The notes under the pieces were generated by a model. The model was not told the DNA's origin. It worked only from the letters and a program-made list of their open reading frames with translations, and did no database searches. Positions 1-5,550 of a stretch of DNA of 5,550 nt are shown here, in pieces; the stretch's first letter is position 1; each line of letters begins with the position of its first letter. The DNA comes from CAZTPJ01 sp964614515. Lineage in GTDB: Bacteria; Planctomycetota; Phycisphaerae; Phycisphaerales; UBA1924. Location: contig CAZTPJ010000130.1 of NCBI GenBank assembly GCA_964614515.1, positions 1 to 5,550 of the forward strand, given 5' to 3'. The position numbers and the translations under genes were made by a program.

Positions 1-996
1 CACGATCCGCCCAAACCGCACCATCATCCCGCGCTGATGCGGCTCGACCACCGCCAGCGACGTCAGCAGCCAGATCACCAGCACGCCAACCGCGATCAGC
101 GCCAGCACCCATCGACTGAGCAACTGATAAAACCACGTCGATGTCACGTCGAAGCCGAGTTGATAGTTGATCGCCTCGCTGATCGACTCGGCGATTCGAT
201 CCGGCGCGGCCACAAACCCGAGGATGCGGCTGTCAAACGCCGGGCGCGGGGTTTCGCCGGCCACGCGCGGGCGATAGATGTCCAGCACGAAGTTGAGCAG
301 AATCTCAGCGCCAAGACCGATCATGGCGCCGGGGAACACGACCAGCAGGTAGCGCACCAGCGTGTCCGGGCCGAAGAGGTCCACAAAGTGCGCCAGGACG
401 ATCGACAGACCCACGAGCGCCGTACCCGCGAGATAGGACCCGCCCGCGCGAAGATTCGACCAGACCTTCTGTCGCGCCATCCCCGCCACGTATCGCGCAT
501 ACACAAACGACGCGAACGCCAGCGCCACGCCGATGCCAATCGGCCACCCACGCGGCACGCGAAGTTGATGCACATCGCCCGGGGGAAGATTCGCCATCCC
601 CACGCGAAACTGCCACAACCCGATCGCCACAAGCACGATGCCGAGCAGCACGCTCACCGCCGGCACAACCACCGAATACATGAACTTCAGCCGCTTGGCC
701 GCCACCCGCAGGTCCGCCGCGCCCTCGTCGAACACCGAGGCCGACGCCGCGTCCGCCGCAGCCAGCGATTCCGCCTCCATCGCCTCCACGCGCTCGCGCC
801 GATGCTGGTCCGACACGATCGCCAGCGTCAGCCACACCACCGTGCCCAGCAAGACGAACCACGAGGCCATCATGGCCGCCATGTCCCGCGCCATCACCGA
901 GTAGATCAGCAGCAACAGGCCCAGGGCGAGTTGGATCGCCAGGCCCAGCAGACTGCGATGCATGGCCAACCGATGGTTCAGATAGTCCGCCTTCAT
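1..996 (-). CDS. HflK-like SPFH/band-7 protein with polytopic N-terminus (5' part, partial)
   Basis: The reading frame is open from an ATG at 996 to the window edge, giving 332 residues with no stop. AGGAG at 1003-1007, six bases upstream, fixes the start. I see seven hydrophobic segments at about residues 16-36, 42-61, 107-128, 151-170, 186-205, 213-239 and 295-316. A charged, alanine-rich stretch (62-104) separates helices 2 and 3. Directly after the last helix comes EPHQRGMMVRFGRIV, the usual opening strand of HflK-type SPFH domains (compare EQGVVLRFG). HflK is a membrane protein that, with HflC, forms a cage around FtsH protease; SPFH proteins in general assemble into membrane-bound rings. 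Classical HflK has one N-terminal helix, so about 290 residues of extra membrane domain are unusual, although I recall similar long forms from planctomycetes. The SPFH body lies outside the window, so the HflK versus flotillin/stomatin assignment is inferred. It is divergent from the permease at 1381. Confidence 0.85.
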   Translation of the reverse strand, partial: MKADYLNHRLAMHRSLLGLAIQLALGLLLLIYSVMARDMAAMMASWFVLLGTVVWLTLAIVSDQHRRERVEAMEAESLAAADAASASVFDEGAADLRVAAKRLKFMYSVVVPAVSVLLGIVLVAIGLWQFRVGMANLPPGDVHQLRVPRGWPIGIGVALAFASFVYARYVAGMARQKVWSNLRAGGSYLAGTALVGLSIVLAHFVDLFGPDTLVRYLLVVFPGAMIGLGAEILLNFVLDIYRPRVAGETPRPAFDSRILGFVAAPDRIAESISEAINYQLGFDVTSTWFYQLLSRWVLALIAVGVLVIWLLTSLAVVEPHQRGMMVRFGRIV

Positions 997-1055
997 GCAC
1001 GACTCCTGATTCGTCCGCCGGCGCGCTGGGCCGTACAGAACATGGACGCTTCGAG

Positions 1056-1105
1056 ATCGCTCTTCATCCAAGCGTGACGCCGCGTTGGACGAATGGAAGA
1101 GCGAT
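1056..1105. repeat. Inverted repeat in the leader of the SPFH gene
   Basis: The arms ATCGCTCTTC (1056-1065) and GAAGAGCGAT (1096-1105) are perfect 10-base complements. Inside them TCCAA (1067-1071) pairs with TTGGA (1085-1089), and GCG (1072-1074) can pair with CGC (1081-1083), so a long interrupted stem-loop can form on either strand. It lies 60-109 bases upstream of the leftward ATG and about 275 bases upstream of the rightward start. It could be an operator for a dimeric regulator or a structured 5' leader of the SPFH mRNA. There is no T-run next to either arm, so a terminator is unlikely. Confidence 0.5.
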
Positions 1106-1269
1106 GATTCACCCGCGCCGCGCCTATTTCCACGTCACAACCCATCGCACACCCTTCCAAGGCCGACGACTCCCCCTTCGCTCCCGACTTGCCTTCCGCC
1201 GCCGAACCGCCGCACCCACCGGTCGTAGTTAGCCTCAACGCGGAGTCCGTCCCGCGGCCGTCCCCCCCC

Positions 1270-1281
1270 TTTGTAGACAAA
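1270..1281. repeat. Short AT-rich palindrome next to C8 and A7 runs
   Basis: TTTGT and ACAAA flank a two-base centre (AG). It follows eight consecutive C and runs into seven consecutive A. It is the only AT-rich spot in the divergent gap and sits about 40 bases upstream of the proposed -35 box, which would fit a regulator site. At this length it could be chance. Confidence 0.25.
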
Positions 1282-1320
1282 AAAAGCGACGCAACTTCGC
1301 CAAAGGGAACTCGAAGCACG

Positions 1321-1349
1321 TTGATCTACGCCCCTTGTGGCGATATGTT
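1321..1349 (+). promoter_or_regulatory. Candidate sigma70-like promoter for the permease
   Basis: TTGATC (1321-1326) and TATGTT (1344-1349) each match the consensus at four of six positions and are 17 bases apart, the optimal spacing. Transcription would begin near 1356, about 25 bases before the ATG at 1381. That would rule out the in-frame ATG at 1345 as the start. It is a sequence match only. Confidence 0.35.
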
Positions 1350-1380
1350 CGCAGGCCCAAACTCAAAATTCTCCCCAATC

Positions 1381-2739
1381 ATGCCCCTGCAACTCCTCAC
1401 CATCGCCCGCAACACCTTCGTCGAGAGTATCCGGCAGCCGATTTTCTTCGTTCTAGTGATCCTCTCGGGCGTGCTGCAATGGCTCAATACCTGGGGCACG
1501 GGCTTCTCCATGGCCTCAAGCACCACGACTTCCGAAGTCGCCGGTGACAACAAACTCCTGTTGGACATAGGGTTAGCAACCGTTTTTGTCTGCGGCATGT
1601 TGCTCGCGGCGTTCACCGCCACGGCCGTGGTCTCGCGCGAAATCGAAAACAAGACCGTCCTGACCGTGGTCAGCAAACCGATCGGTCGTCCGACGTTGAT
1701 TCTAGGAAAATACCTTGGCGTCGCGGGTGCGATTCTCCTCGCCACGCTGGTCATGCTTGTGTTTTTGTTGATGGCGATCCGCCACGGCGTGATGTCCATC
1801 GCCTCGGATCGGCTTGATGGGCCGGTCTTCGCGTTCACTTTCGGCGCGGTCGCGCTAGCGGTGGTGTTGGCCATCGTCACGAACTATCTCTATGGCTGGC
1901 CGTTCTCGCAAACGTGCATCTTGACGATGGCCCCGGCCGTGTCGCTCGGCTACTTCATGGTTCTGCTCCTCTCCAAACAGTGGCATTGGCAGCCGATCAC
2001 CAGCGACCTCAAGCCCCAGGTTCTCATCGCGTGTGTGTCGGTCGTCATCGCGCTGTTGGTGATGACGGCGCTGGCGACGGCCATTTCCACGCGACTTGGC
2101 CAGGTGATGACGATTGTCGTATGCGCTGGCGCGTTTGTGTTCGGGCTGATGTCGAATCACTTCATTGGTCGCCACGCGTTCCACAACGAGTGGATCGGCA
2201 TCATCCAGCACGCCGACGCCAATCATCCGCAGGAGCGGGAGTTCCGCCGTCCAGGCGACACCTATCACCTCACGCTCGAGAACGAGCCGAACCTCTCGCT
2301 GCCGTTCGGAACGCCGTTCTACTGGGGGTCCGCGCCCAATGGTTCGATGCTGGCGGTGTCTGCGTTCACGCCTCCGGATCCGGCCACGCTCGACAGTGGC
2401 GCGCTGCTGGATGAGCGCATCGCCCCGGCCGTGATCGTCACCGGAGTCCAGGGTCGCGTGGTCACCATTCGCGCCATCGGGGCCTCATCGCCGCCAGTTT
2501 CCCGCCCGCCGGCCCCTGGAGACTATGCTTTTATCAGGCCGACCTCGGTTAATCCCTTGGCGATGGGCCTGTGGGCGGTGGTGCCCAATATGCACTACTT
2601 CTGGCTGATCGACGCTGTCACGCAGAATGCGCTGGTCCCCATGTCGCATGTGTGGCTGATCGGCCTTTACGGCCTGGCGCAGATCGGCGCCTTCCTGGCC
2701 CTGGGGGTGATGCTCTTCCAGCGGCGCGACGTGGGCTGA
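1381..2739 (+). CDS. ABC-2 type transporter permease subunit
   Basis: The product is 452 residues with about eight membrane segments (near 20-36, 62-83, 112-134, 149-170, 180-197, 214-235, 242-260 and 424-446). After helix 2 comes SREIENKTVLTVVSKPIGRP (85-104) leading into LGKYLG. This is the typical ABC-2 loop, E-I-E-x-x-T-h-x-h-h-x-S-K-P-h-x-R, that couples to the ATPase. Residues 261-423 form a long, mostly polar insert before the last helix, presumably extracytoplasmic. The ATG at 1381 was chosen because the mature-looking protein MPLQLLTIARNTFVESIRQP begins there. There is no Shine-Dalgarno site before it; in-frame alternatives exist at 1345 (ATG) and 1321 (TTG, with AAAGGGAA 11 bases upstream), but they add atypical residues. 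The product should sit in the cytoplasmic membrane and need a separate ATP-binding subunit, which is not in this window. Substrate is unknown. The two small membrane protein genes follow in the same direction. Confidence 0.85.
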   Translation: MPLQLLTIARNTFVESIRQPIFFVLVILSGVLQWLNTWGTGFSMASSTTTSEVAGDNKLLLDIGLATVFVCGMLLAAFTATAVVSREIENKTVLTVVSKPIGRPTLILGKYLGVAGAILLATLVMLVFLLMAIRHGVMSIASDRLDGPVFAFTFGAVALAVVLAIVTNYLYGWPFSQTCILTMAPAVSLGYFMVLLLSKQWHWQPITSDLKPQVLIACVSVVIALLVMTALATAISTRLGQVMTIVVCAGAFVFGLMSNHFIGRHAFHNEWIGIIQHADANHPQEREFRRPGDTYHLTLENEPNLSLPFGTPFYWGSAPNGSMLAVSAFTPPDPATLDSGALLDERIAPAVIVTGVQGRVVTIRAIGASSPPVSRPPAPGDYAFIRPTSVNPLAMGLWAVVPNMHYFWLIDAVTQNALVPMSHVWLIGLYGLAQIGAFLALGVMLFQRRDVG

Positions 2740-2749
2740 GTTGCAGCCT

Positions 2750-2764
2750 CCCCCGGGGCGGGGG
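2750..2764 (+). terminator. GC hairpin after the permease, possible weak terminator
   Basis: CCCCC (2750-2754) and GGGGG (2760-2764) flank a five-base loop, ten bases after the permease stop. There is no T-run after it (the next bases are TGTATACTTT), so it is not a standard rho-independent terminator. It may slow or stop read-through, or protect the 3' end of the permease message. Confidence 0.3.
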
Positions 2765-2766
2765 TG

Positions 2767-2772
2767 TATACT
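2767..2772 (+). promoter_or_regulatory. -10-like box before the small paralogue pair
   Basis: TATACT matches the -10 consensus at five of six positions. The only -35-like element is TTGCAG at 2741-2746, which would leave a 20-base spacer, too long for a normal sigma70 promoter. If used, transcription would start near 2779 with a leader of about 57 bases before the ATG at 2836, so the small pair could be expressed separately from the permease. Confidence 0.3.
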
Positions 2773-2777
2773 TTCAG

Positions 2778-2810
2778 GATTCGTCAATCTCTCATCGCCG
2801 AATCATTTTT
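2778..2810 (+). terminator. Hairpin plus T5 run in the leader of the small paralogues
   Basis: GATTCG (2778-2783) pairs with CGAATC (2799-2804) across a 15-base loop, followed by ATTTTT (2805-2810). The arrangement resembles an intrinsic terminator or attenuator, but the stem is only six pairs with a large loop. Read-through into 2836 seems likely. Confidence 0.25.
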
Positions 2811-2835
2811 CACCCGTCGGCACGGAGGTTTGCAC

Positions 2836-3153
2836 ATGGCTGGACAGCGCTCTCTGCTGGATGATGAAGCCTTTCAGAATATCGGCGTCAAGAAGTCGGA
2901 CCGGCCCAAGGCTGCTGGTGGCTCCAAGGCGAACACCGACATGATCAAGATCGCCGTGGCGGCGGTGTTGCTCGTGGTGGCCATCGTGGTGCTGGCGTGG
3001 CACTTTGGCGCGTTTGACTCGGGCAAGATGAAACTTCCGCCGGGCGTTCAGTCCCGCGAGATCACGCCGGAAGAACTCGAAGAGAAGAAGAAGCACGACG
3101 AACGCATGTTGCGCCTCAAGGAGCGCGGCATCGTGACCGAAGGCGGCGCCTGA
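2836..3153 (+). CDS. Small single-pass membrane protein, paralogue A of a tandem pair
   Basis: The product is 105 residues. The ATG at 2836 is chosen because GGAGG (2824-2828) lies seven bases upstream; the frame is open further up, but those residues lack support. Order of parts: a polar N-terminal tail with SLLDDEAFQNIG (6-17), a lysine-rich linker, one membrane helix (about 36-54) ending in WHFG (55-58), then LPPGVQSREITPEELEEKKK and a charged, probably helical tail ending in a glycine-rich tip. There is no signal peptidase site, so it is probably anchored. By the positive-inside rule the lysine/arginine-rich N-tail suggests N-in topology. I do not recognise the family. It shares its whole layout with the next gene. 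It starts 96 bases after the permease stop in the same direction, so it may be an accessory membrane protein of that transporter or an independent unit. No enzymatic motif is visible. Confidence 0.8.
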   Translation: MAGQRSLLDDEAFQNIGVKKSDRPKAAGGSKANTDMIKIAVAAVLLVVAIVVLAWHFGAFDSGKMKLPPGVQSREITPEELEEKKKHDERMLRLKERGIVTEGGA

Positions 3154-3154
3154 C

Positions 3155-3172
3155 AAACGTTGATCATTGTTT
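3155..3172. repeat. Imperfect palindrome between the two paralogues
   Basis: AAAC (3155-3158) and GTTT (3169-3172) flank TGATCA (3161-3166), with two unmatched positions on each side. It begins just after the stop of paralogue A. It could be an operator or a weak RNA hairpin, or chance. There is no T-run suited to termination. Confidence 0.2.
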
Positions 3173-3191
3173 CATCATTCGCACCTCATGC

Positions 3192-3198
3192 AGGAGGG
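3192..3198 (+). promoter_or_regulatory. Strong ribosome binding site of paralogue B
   Basis: AGGAGGG is a near-perfect anti-16S match. It is six bases before GTG at 3205 and twelve before ATG at 3211. The spacing favours the GTG start and adds two residues (MT) to the protein. Confidence 0.65.
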
Positions 3199-3204
3199 CA
3201 ATCT

Positions 3205-3519
3205 GTGACCATGCGCACATCATCTCTGCTCGATGACGCCTCGTTTGATTCCATTGGGAAGCCGAAGGGGCAAACCCGTACGCGCGAGAGCGGTTCGCGG
3301 CGCGAGGCCGTCAAAATCGGACTCGCCTCGCTGCTCATGCTCAGCGCCATGCTGGCGCTGTCGTGGCACTTCGGGCTGATTCCGTTGGGACGGCCATCGC
3401 TTCCGGCCGGGGTTGAGGCGCGAGCCATGTCCGCGGAGGATCTGGCCGCGCACAAGCAGCAGCAGGAGCGCATCCTGCGGGACACGCGGTCGGGCAAGGG
3501 GAGCGTCGGCGGGGACTGA
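3205..3519 (+). CDS. Small single-pass membrane protein, paralogue B of a tandem pair
   Basis: The product is 104 residues from the GTG at 3205 (102 from the ATG at 3211). It repeats the plan of the preceding gene: SLLDDASFDSIG (7-18), an arginine-rich linker, one membrane helix (about 37-53), WHFG (54-57), then LPAGVEARAMSAEDL and a charged tail. Against paralogue A the N-terminal motif is identical at 8 of 12 positions, and the block from WHFG through ER-x-LR is identical at 17 of 39 without gaps. The linker and extreme C-terminus have diverged. The pair therefore arose by an old tandem duplication, with the cytoplasmic tip and the juxtamembrane segment under selection. The gene follows paralogue A by 51 bases and probably shares its transcript. 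Function is unknown; a pair of similar anchors may form a heterodimer, but that is inference. It converges on the ComEA-like gene with 26 bases between stops. Confidence 0.8.
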   Translation: MTMRTSSLLDDASFDSIGKPKGQTRTRESGSRREAVKIGLASLLMLSAMLALSWHFGLIPLGRPSLPAGVEARAMSAEDLAAHKQQQERILRDTRSGKGSVGGD

Positions 3520-3545
3520 AACCCGTGCCGCCATGCGCGCGATGG

Positions 3546-4052
3546 TCAGTTGGCCGTCACGAGATCGCGCAGGCGATCGACGGTTCGCGGGCCGATGCCG
3601 CGCACGCGGTCGAGGTCATTGACATCCTTGAACTTTCCGTTCGCCTCGCGATCGTCAACGATCCGCTGCGCAAGCGTGGGTCCGATGCCCGGGAGGAGTT
3701 CAAACTCCGCGGCCGTGGCCGTGTTGATGTTGATCAGACGCGGAACCGTCGGCTGTTCCTGTGGCGGTTCAATCGGCGCGGGTGCGACGGCGACATCGCC
3801 GGGAACTTCCTCTTCTTGCGGTTGCGTTGCAGGTGATGATGTAACGGGTGACGCTGGTGGTGAAGCGGCGATGCGATGGTCGGCGGCGGGCTGCGCGGGC
3901 GTCGACGAGGGTGAAGGCGACATCGGCGACGGCACACTCACAGGGCGCATCGTCACGGACCACGCGACGCCGAGAATCCCGGCCGCGCCCAACACGGCCA
4001 CGGCCAGCCACTTGGCCACCGATTCGCGTTCGCCTGGTCGTGATTCGCTCAC
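3546..4052 (-). CDS. comEA: ComEA-like helix-hairpin-helix DNA-binding protein
   Basis: The product is 168 residues from a GTG at 4052, chosen because GGGAGGG (4057-4063) lies just upstream; the frame extends further into the neighbouring gene, but without support. Parts in order: a short polar N-terminus, one membrane anchor (about 14-34), a proline/serine/alanine-rich low-complexity linker (about 37-104), and a C-terminal tandem helix-hairpin-helix domain (107-165) with INTATAAEFELLPGIG and a second hairpin VRGIGPRTVDRL (150-161). This is the ComEA layout: a membrane-anchored receptor that binds incoming double-stranded DNA during natural transformation. Many bacteria carry ComEA-type proteins outside competence loci, so a transformation role is inferred; no comEC or pilus gene is in the window. 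It lies 16 bases after the stop of the GH10-like gene and is probably translated from the same message. Confidence 0.87.
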   Translation of the reverse strand: MSESRPGERESVAKWLAVAVLGAAGILGVAWSVTMRPVSVPSPMSPSPSSTPAQPAADHRIAASPPASPVTSSPATQPQEEEVPGDVAVAPAPIEPPQEQPTVPRLININTATAAEFELLPGIGPTLAQRIVDDREANGKFKDVNDLDRVRGIGPRTVDRLRDLVTAN

Positions 4053-4056
4053 AAGG

Positions 4057-4063
4057 CCCTCCC
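4057..4063 (-). promoter_or_regulatory. Ribosome binding site fixing the comEA-like GTG start
   Basis: Read on the minus strand this is GGGAGGG, four bases from GTG at 4052. It lies between the TAG stop of the upstream gene (4069-4071) and the GTG, which supports a GTG start rather than the longer overlapping frame beginning near 4163. Confidence 0.6.
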
Positions 4064-4068
4064 GCGAT

Positions 4069-5550
4069 CTATGCCGTTCGCCCGGTCTTCGCGGCGCGAA
4101 CGCGATCCCGAATCTCAGTCCATTTCGCCAACGCGGGCTTGGGCGCGCCGTCGGCCGCGACAAGGCCCCCGGTGGGCATCTCCAACATCTCCGGCGCGTC
4201 GGCGAGTTCCTGCCAGCACACGCTCGTCACGAACGACTTGCCAAGGCACACGGTCGCGGCCGCATCGAGCCACGCGGCCTGACGCTGCGGCGACCACGCG
4301 CCGCGCCACTCGCCGGGATCGACGCGCCCGTCGGCCGGCGCTGCGCTTGGCGCGCCCAGCGACACCGCGATGGGCTTTTCAAGTTTCGCGTACCGATCAA
4401 GCATGTCGGAGAGTTCCATCATGTCGCGCGTGGCCGCGCCCGGCACGCCGTGGCCCATGCGAATCTTCAGCGAAATCGCGTCGATCGCCAGCCCCGCCTG
4501 ACCCAGCATCTCCGCATAGTGCATCGGAAACAGCGCGTTCTTGTTCACGGCGAAATATTCGCCCCACGGCTGGGCGATCTCCACCTGCACACGCGCCTGC
4601 GGATGCAGTTTCTTCACCACAAGCACGCACACACGCGTCAGGTCAAGCATGCGCTCGGCCAAAAGCGAAAATCCGTCATTGACATGCAGCCCCGACGCGA
4701 TCGTCCAACGCGACACCGCCCGGCGATATCGCGTCACGATCTGCCGAACATGCTCATACACCAACTCGCGCAGCGTTTCGTAATCGTTCTCCCAGATCGA
4801 CAGCCACTTTGGCACGCACGCGCGACCGAAATCCACGATCGGCCCGGCCACCACCGGCATCTTGGCCGTGCGCACTGCCCACTCGATCCAGCGATCCGTC
4901 TTCGCGAATGAGTACGTTCCTTCGTTCGGCTCCATGTCGATCCATCGCATCGGCACGGCCACGAAGTCACACGACGATGCGATGGCCTTGGTCAGCGATT
5001 CGCTGAACGTCGCCGGATTCACCGCGCACCCGACCGTCGGCTCGGTCGGCATGACCAGCCCCACGCCCTCGGGATTGCGCACCGGCGCGGTGGTCGAGAC
5101 CTGCTCGCCCGCGGCCTCGGCCGCCTCAACCCCGCGACGATGCAGCGCGCCGCTCATTCGATCCGCGAACGTGTTCTTCGCCGAGAGCATCGCAAGGTTC
5201 TCGCCGCAGTCCACGCCGATGCTCAGCGCCTGTCGCGCGAGACGCTCCGCCACGCGGCTGAACCCGCCGGGACCGATGTCCTTGCCCGTGCGTTGATGGA
5301 CGAGGGACTCAGTGAACGCCCGGCGTGCGGCCTCGAACTGCTGCATCACAGGTGATGCGGCCGGAAGATCGGTCAGGCCCCAGTCCTCGAGTTTGTTCAG
5401 GAGCATCATGATGCGACGCCGTGCGAGTTCGAGGCTCAGCAGATACGGCGCATCTCGCTCGGGCAGCAGGCACGTCGCCACGGACAACAAGCCCAGCGGC
5501 TCCTTCGGCGTCGCGCCGCCTTCGCCAACCGCCGCCCCGACGCCCGGCGC
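4069..5550 (-). CDS. GH10-fold (xylanase-like) protein lacking catalytic glutamates (5' end missing)
   Basis: The frame is open from the right edge to TAG at 4069-4071, giving 493 visible residues; the true start is probably beyond the window (a TTG at 5490 is in frame but has no ribosome site). Visible residues about 35-150 form a helical N-terminal domain containing LLSLELARRRIMMLLNKLED. Residues about 175-485 follow the GH10 TIM-barrel plan: FVAVPMRWIDMEPNEGTYSF (196-215) matches the GH10 'T-x-E-N-x-M-K-W-x-x-x-E-P-x-x-G-x-F-x-F' strand, and residues 407-454 fit the last barrel strands. Where GH10 enzymes have W-D-V-V-N-E (acid/base Glu), this protein has W-T-I-A-S-G (282-287). Where they have I-T-E-L-D (nucleophile Glu), it has V-S-L-G (396-399). 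Both catalytic residues are absent, so hydrolysis by the GH10 mechanism is not expected; carbohydrate binding or a structural role is possible. I recall similar proteins in planctomycetes annotated as xylanase or hypothetical. The comEA-like gene follows. Confidence 0.75.
   Translation of the reverse strand, partial: APGVGAAVGEGGATPKEPLGLLSVATCLLPERDAPYLLSLELARRRIMMLLNKLEDWGLTDLPAASPVMQQFEAARRAFTESLVHQRTGKDIGPGGFSRVAERLARQALSIGVDCGENLAMLSAKNTFADRMSGALHRRGVEAAEAAGEQVSTTAPVRNPEGVGLVMPTEPTVGCAVNPATFSESLTKAIASSCDFVAVPMRWIDMEPNEGTYSFAKTDRWIEWAVRTAKMPVVAGPIVDFGRACVPKWLSIWENDYETLRELVYEHVRQIVTRYRRAVSRWTIASGLHVNDGFSLLAERMLDLTRVCVLVVKKLHPQARVQVEIAQPWGEYFAVNKNALFPMHYAEMLGQAGLAIDAISLKIRMGHGVPGAATRDMMELSDMLDRYAKLEKPIAVSLGAPSAAPADGRVDPGEWRGAWSPQRQAAWLDAAATVCLGKSFVTSVCWQELADAPEMLEMPTGGLVAADGAPKPALAKWTEIRDRVRAAKTGRTA

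Larger units (their letters stand above)
997..1380. other. Divergent intergenic region, 384 bases
   Basis: This gap separates the two divergent genes and must hold the control signals for both. Its contents are an AGGAG ribosome site for the leftward gene (1003-1007), a long inverted repeat (1056-1105), a C8 run (1262-1269) next to a small AT-rich palindrome (1270-1281) with an A7 run, and a sigma70-like promoter candidate for the rightward gene (1321-1349). A rightward frame is open from 1189 into the permease, but its translation before 1381 is proline- and serine-rich and does not look like the start of a membrane protein. I see no convincing small gene here. Confidence 0.6.

Noticed and set aside
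305..1000. Minus-strand open frame of 231 codons from GTG at 1000
   Set aside because: It overlaps the real gene in a shifted frame and gives a glycine/arginine/alanine-rich product without recognisable segments.
37..1077. Plus-strand open frame of 346 codons over the SPFH gene
   Set aside because: Its translation is extremely rich in histidine, arginine and glutamine, as expected from the antisense of a GC-rich gene. The minus-strand frame from 996 has membrane helices, an SPFH opening motif and a ribosome site.
1189..1380. N-terminal extension of the permease from TTG at 1189
   Set aside because: The extra 64 residues are proline/serine-rich and polar with no ribosome site, a promoter-like pair falls within them, and the protein beginning at 1381 starts like other permeases of the type.
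3520..3545. Bidirectional terminator between the convergent genes
   Set aside because: CCAT (3531-3534) and ATGG (3542-3545) can pair, but the stem is only four bases and there is no T-run on either side.
4053..4163. Upstream extension of the comEA-like protein overlapping the GH10-like gene
   Set aside because: The added residues are arginine-rich and antisense-like in composition, whereas a ribosome site directly precedes GTG at 4052.
3550..4911. Plus-strand open frame of 453 codons opposite the comEA-like and GH10-like genes
   Set aside because: The product is arginine/proline/histidine-rich with no domain, and both minus-strand genes have clear homology motifs. The long frame is a by-product of GC-rich codons.
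1..5550. tRNA, rRNA, CRISPR array, insertion sequence or attachment site
   Set aside because: No cloverleaf, repeat-spacer pattern, transposase-like frame or flanking direct repeat was seen on either strand.

Overview
The window looks like chromosomal DNA from a GC-rich planctomycete, most likely of the Phycisphaerae type. This rests on protein style, not on a marker gene: an HflK-like SPFH protein with a long polytopic N-terminus, a GH10-like protein with a helical N-terminal domain, an ABC-2 permease with a large insert before its last helix, and mixed use of Shine-Dalgarno sites. No RNA gene, insertion sequence, CRISPR array or phage gene is visible.

Layout: (1) 1-996, minus strand: the first 332 codons of an SPFH/band-7 protein running off the left edge. 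(2) 997-1380: a divergent intergenic region with a clear inverted repeat, a small AT-rich palindrome and a candidate promoter. (3) 1381-2739, plus strand: an ABC-2 type permease. (4) 2740-2835: a short leader with hairpins and a -10-like box. (5) 2836-3153 and 3205-3519, plus strand: two small single-pass membrane proteins that are clearly paralogous to each other and match no family I recognise. (6) 3546-4052 and 4069-5550, minus strand: a ComEA-like helix-hairpin-helix protein, and upstream of it in the same direction a GH10-fold protein that has lost both catalytic glutamates and runs off the right edge.

Four of the five complete or partial membrane-type products (SPFH protein, permease and both small paralogues) belong to the cell envelope, and the ComEA-like protein is also membrane anchored. 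The permease and the two small proteins are co-directional and could form one transcription unit, but the 96-base leader before the first paralogue has its own promoter-like box. The GH10-like gene and the ComEA-like gene are 16 bases apart and probably co-transcribed. The two units converge at 3520-3545. The most novel items are the tandem small-protein pair and the apparently non-catalytic GH10-like protein.
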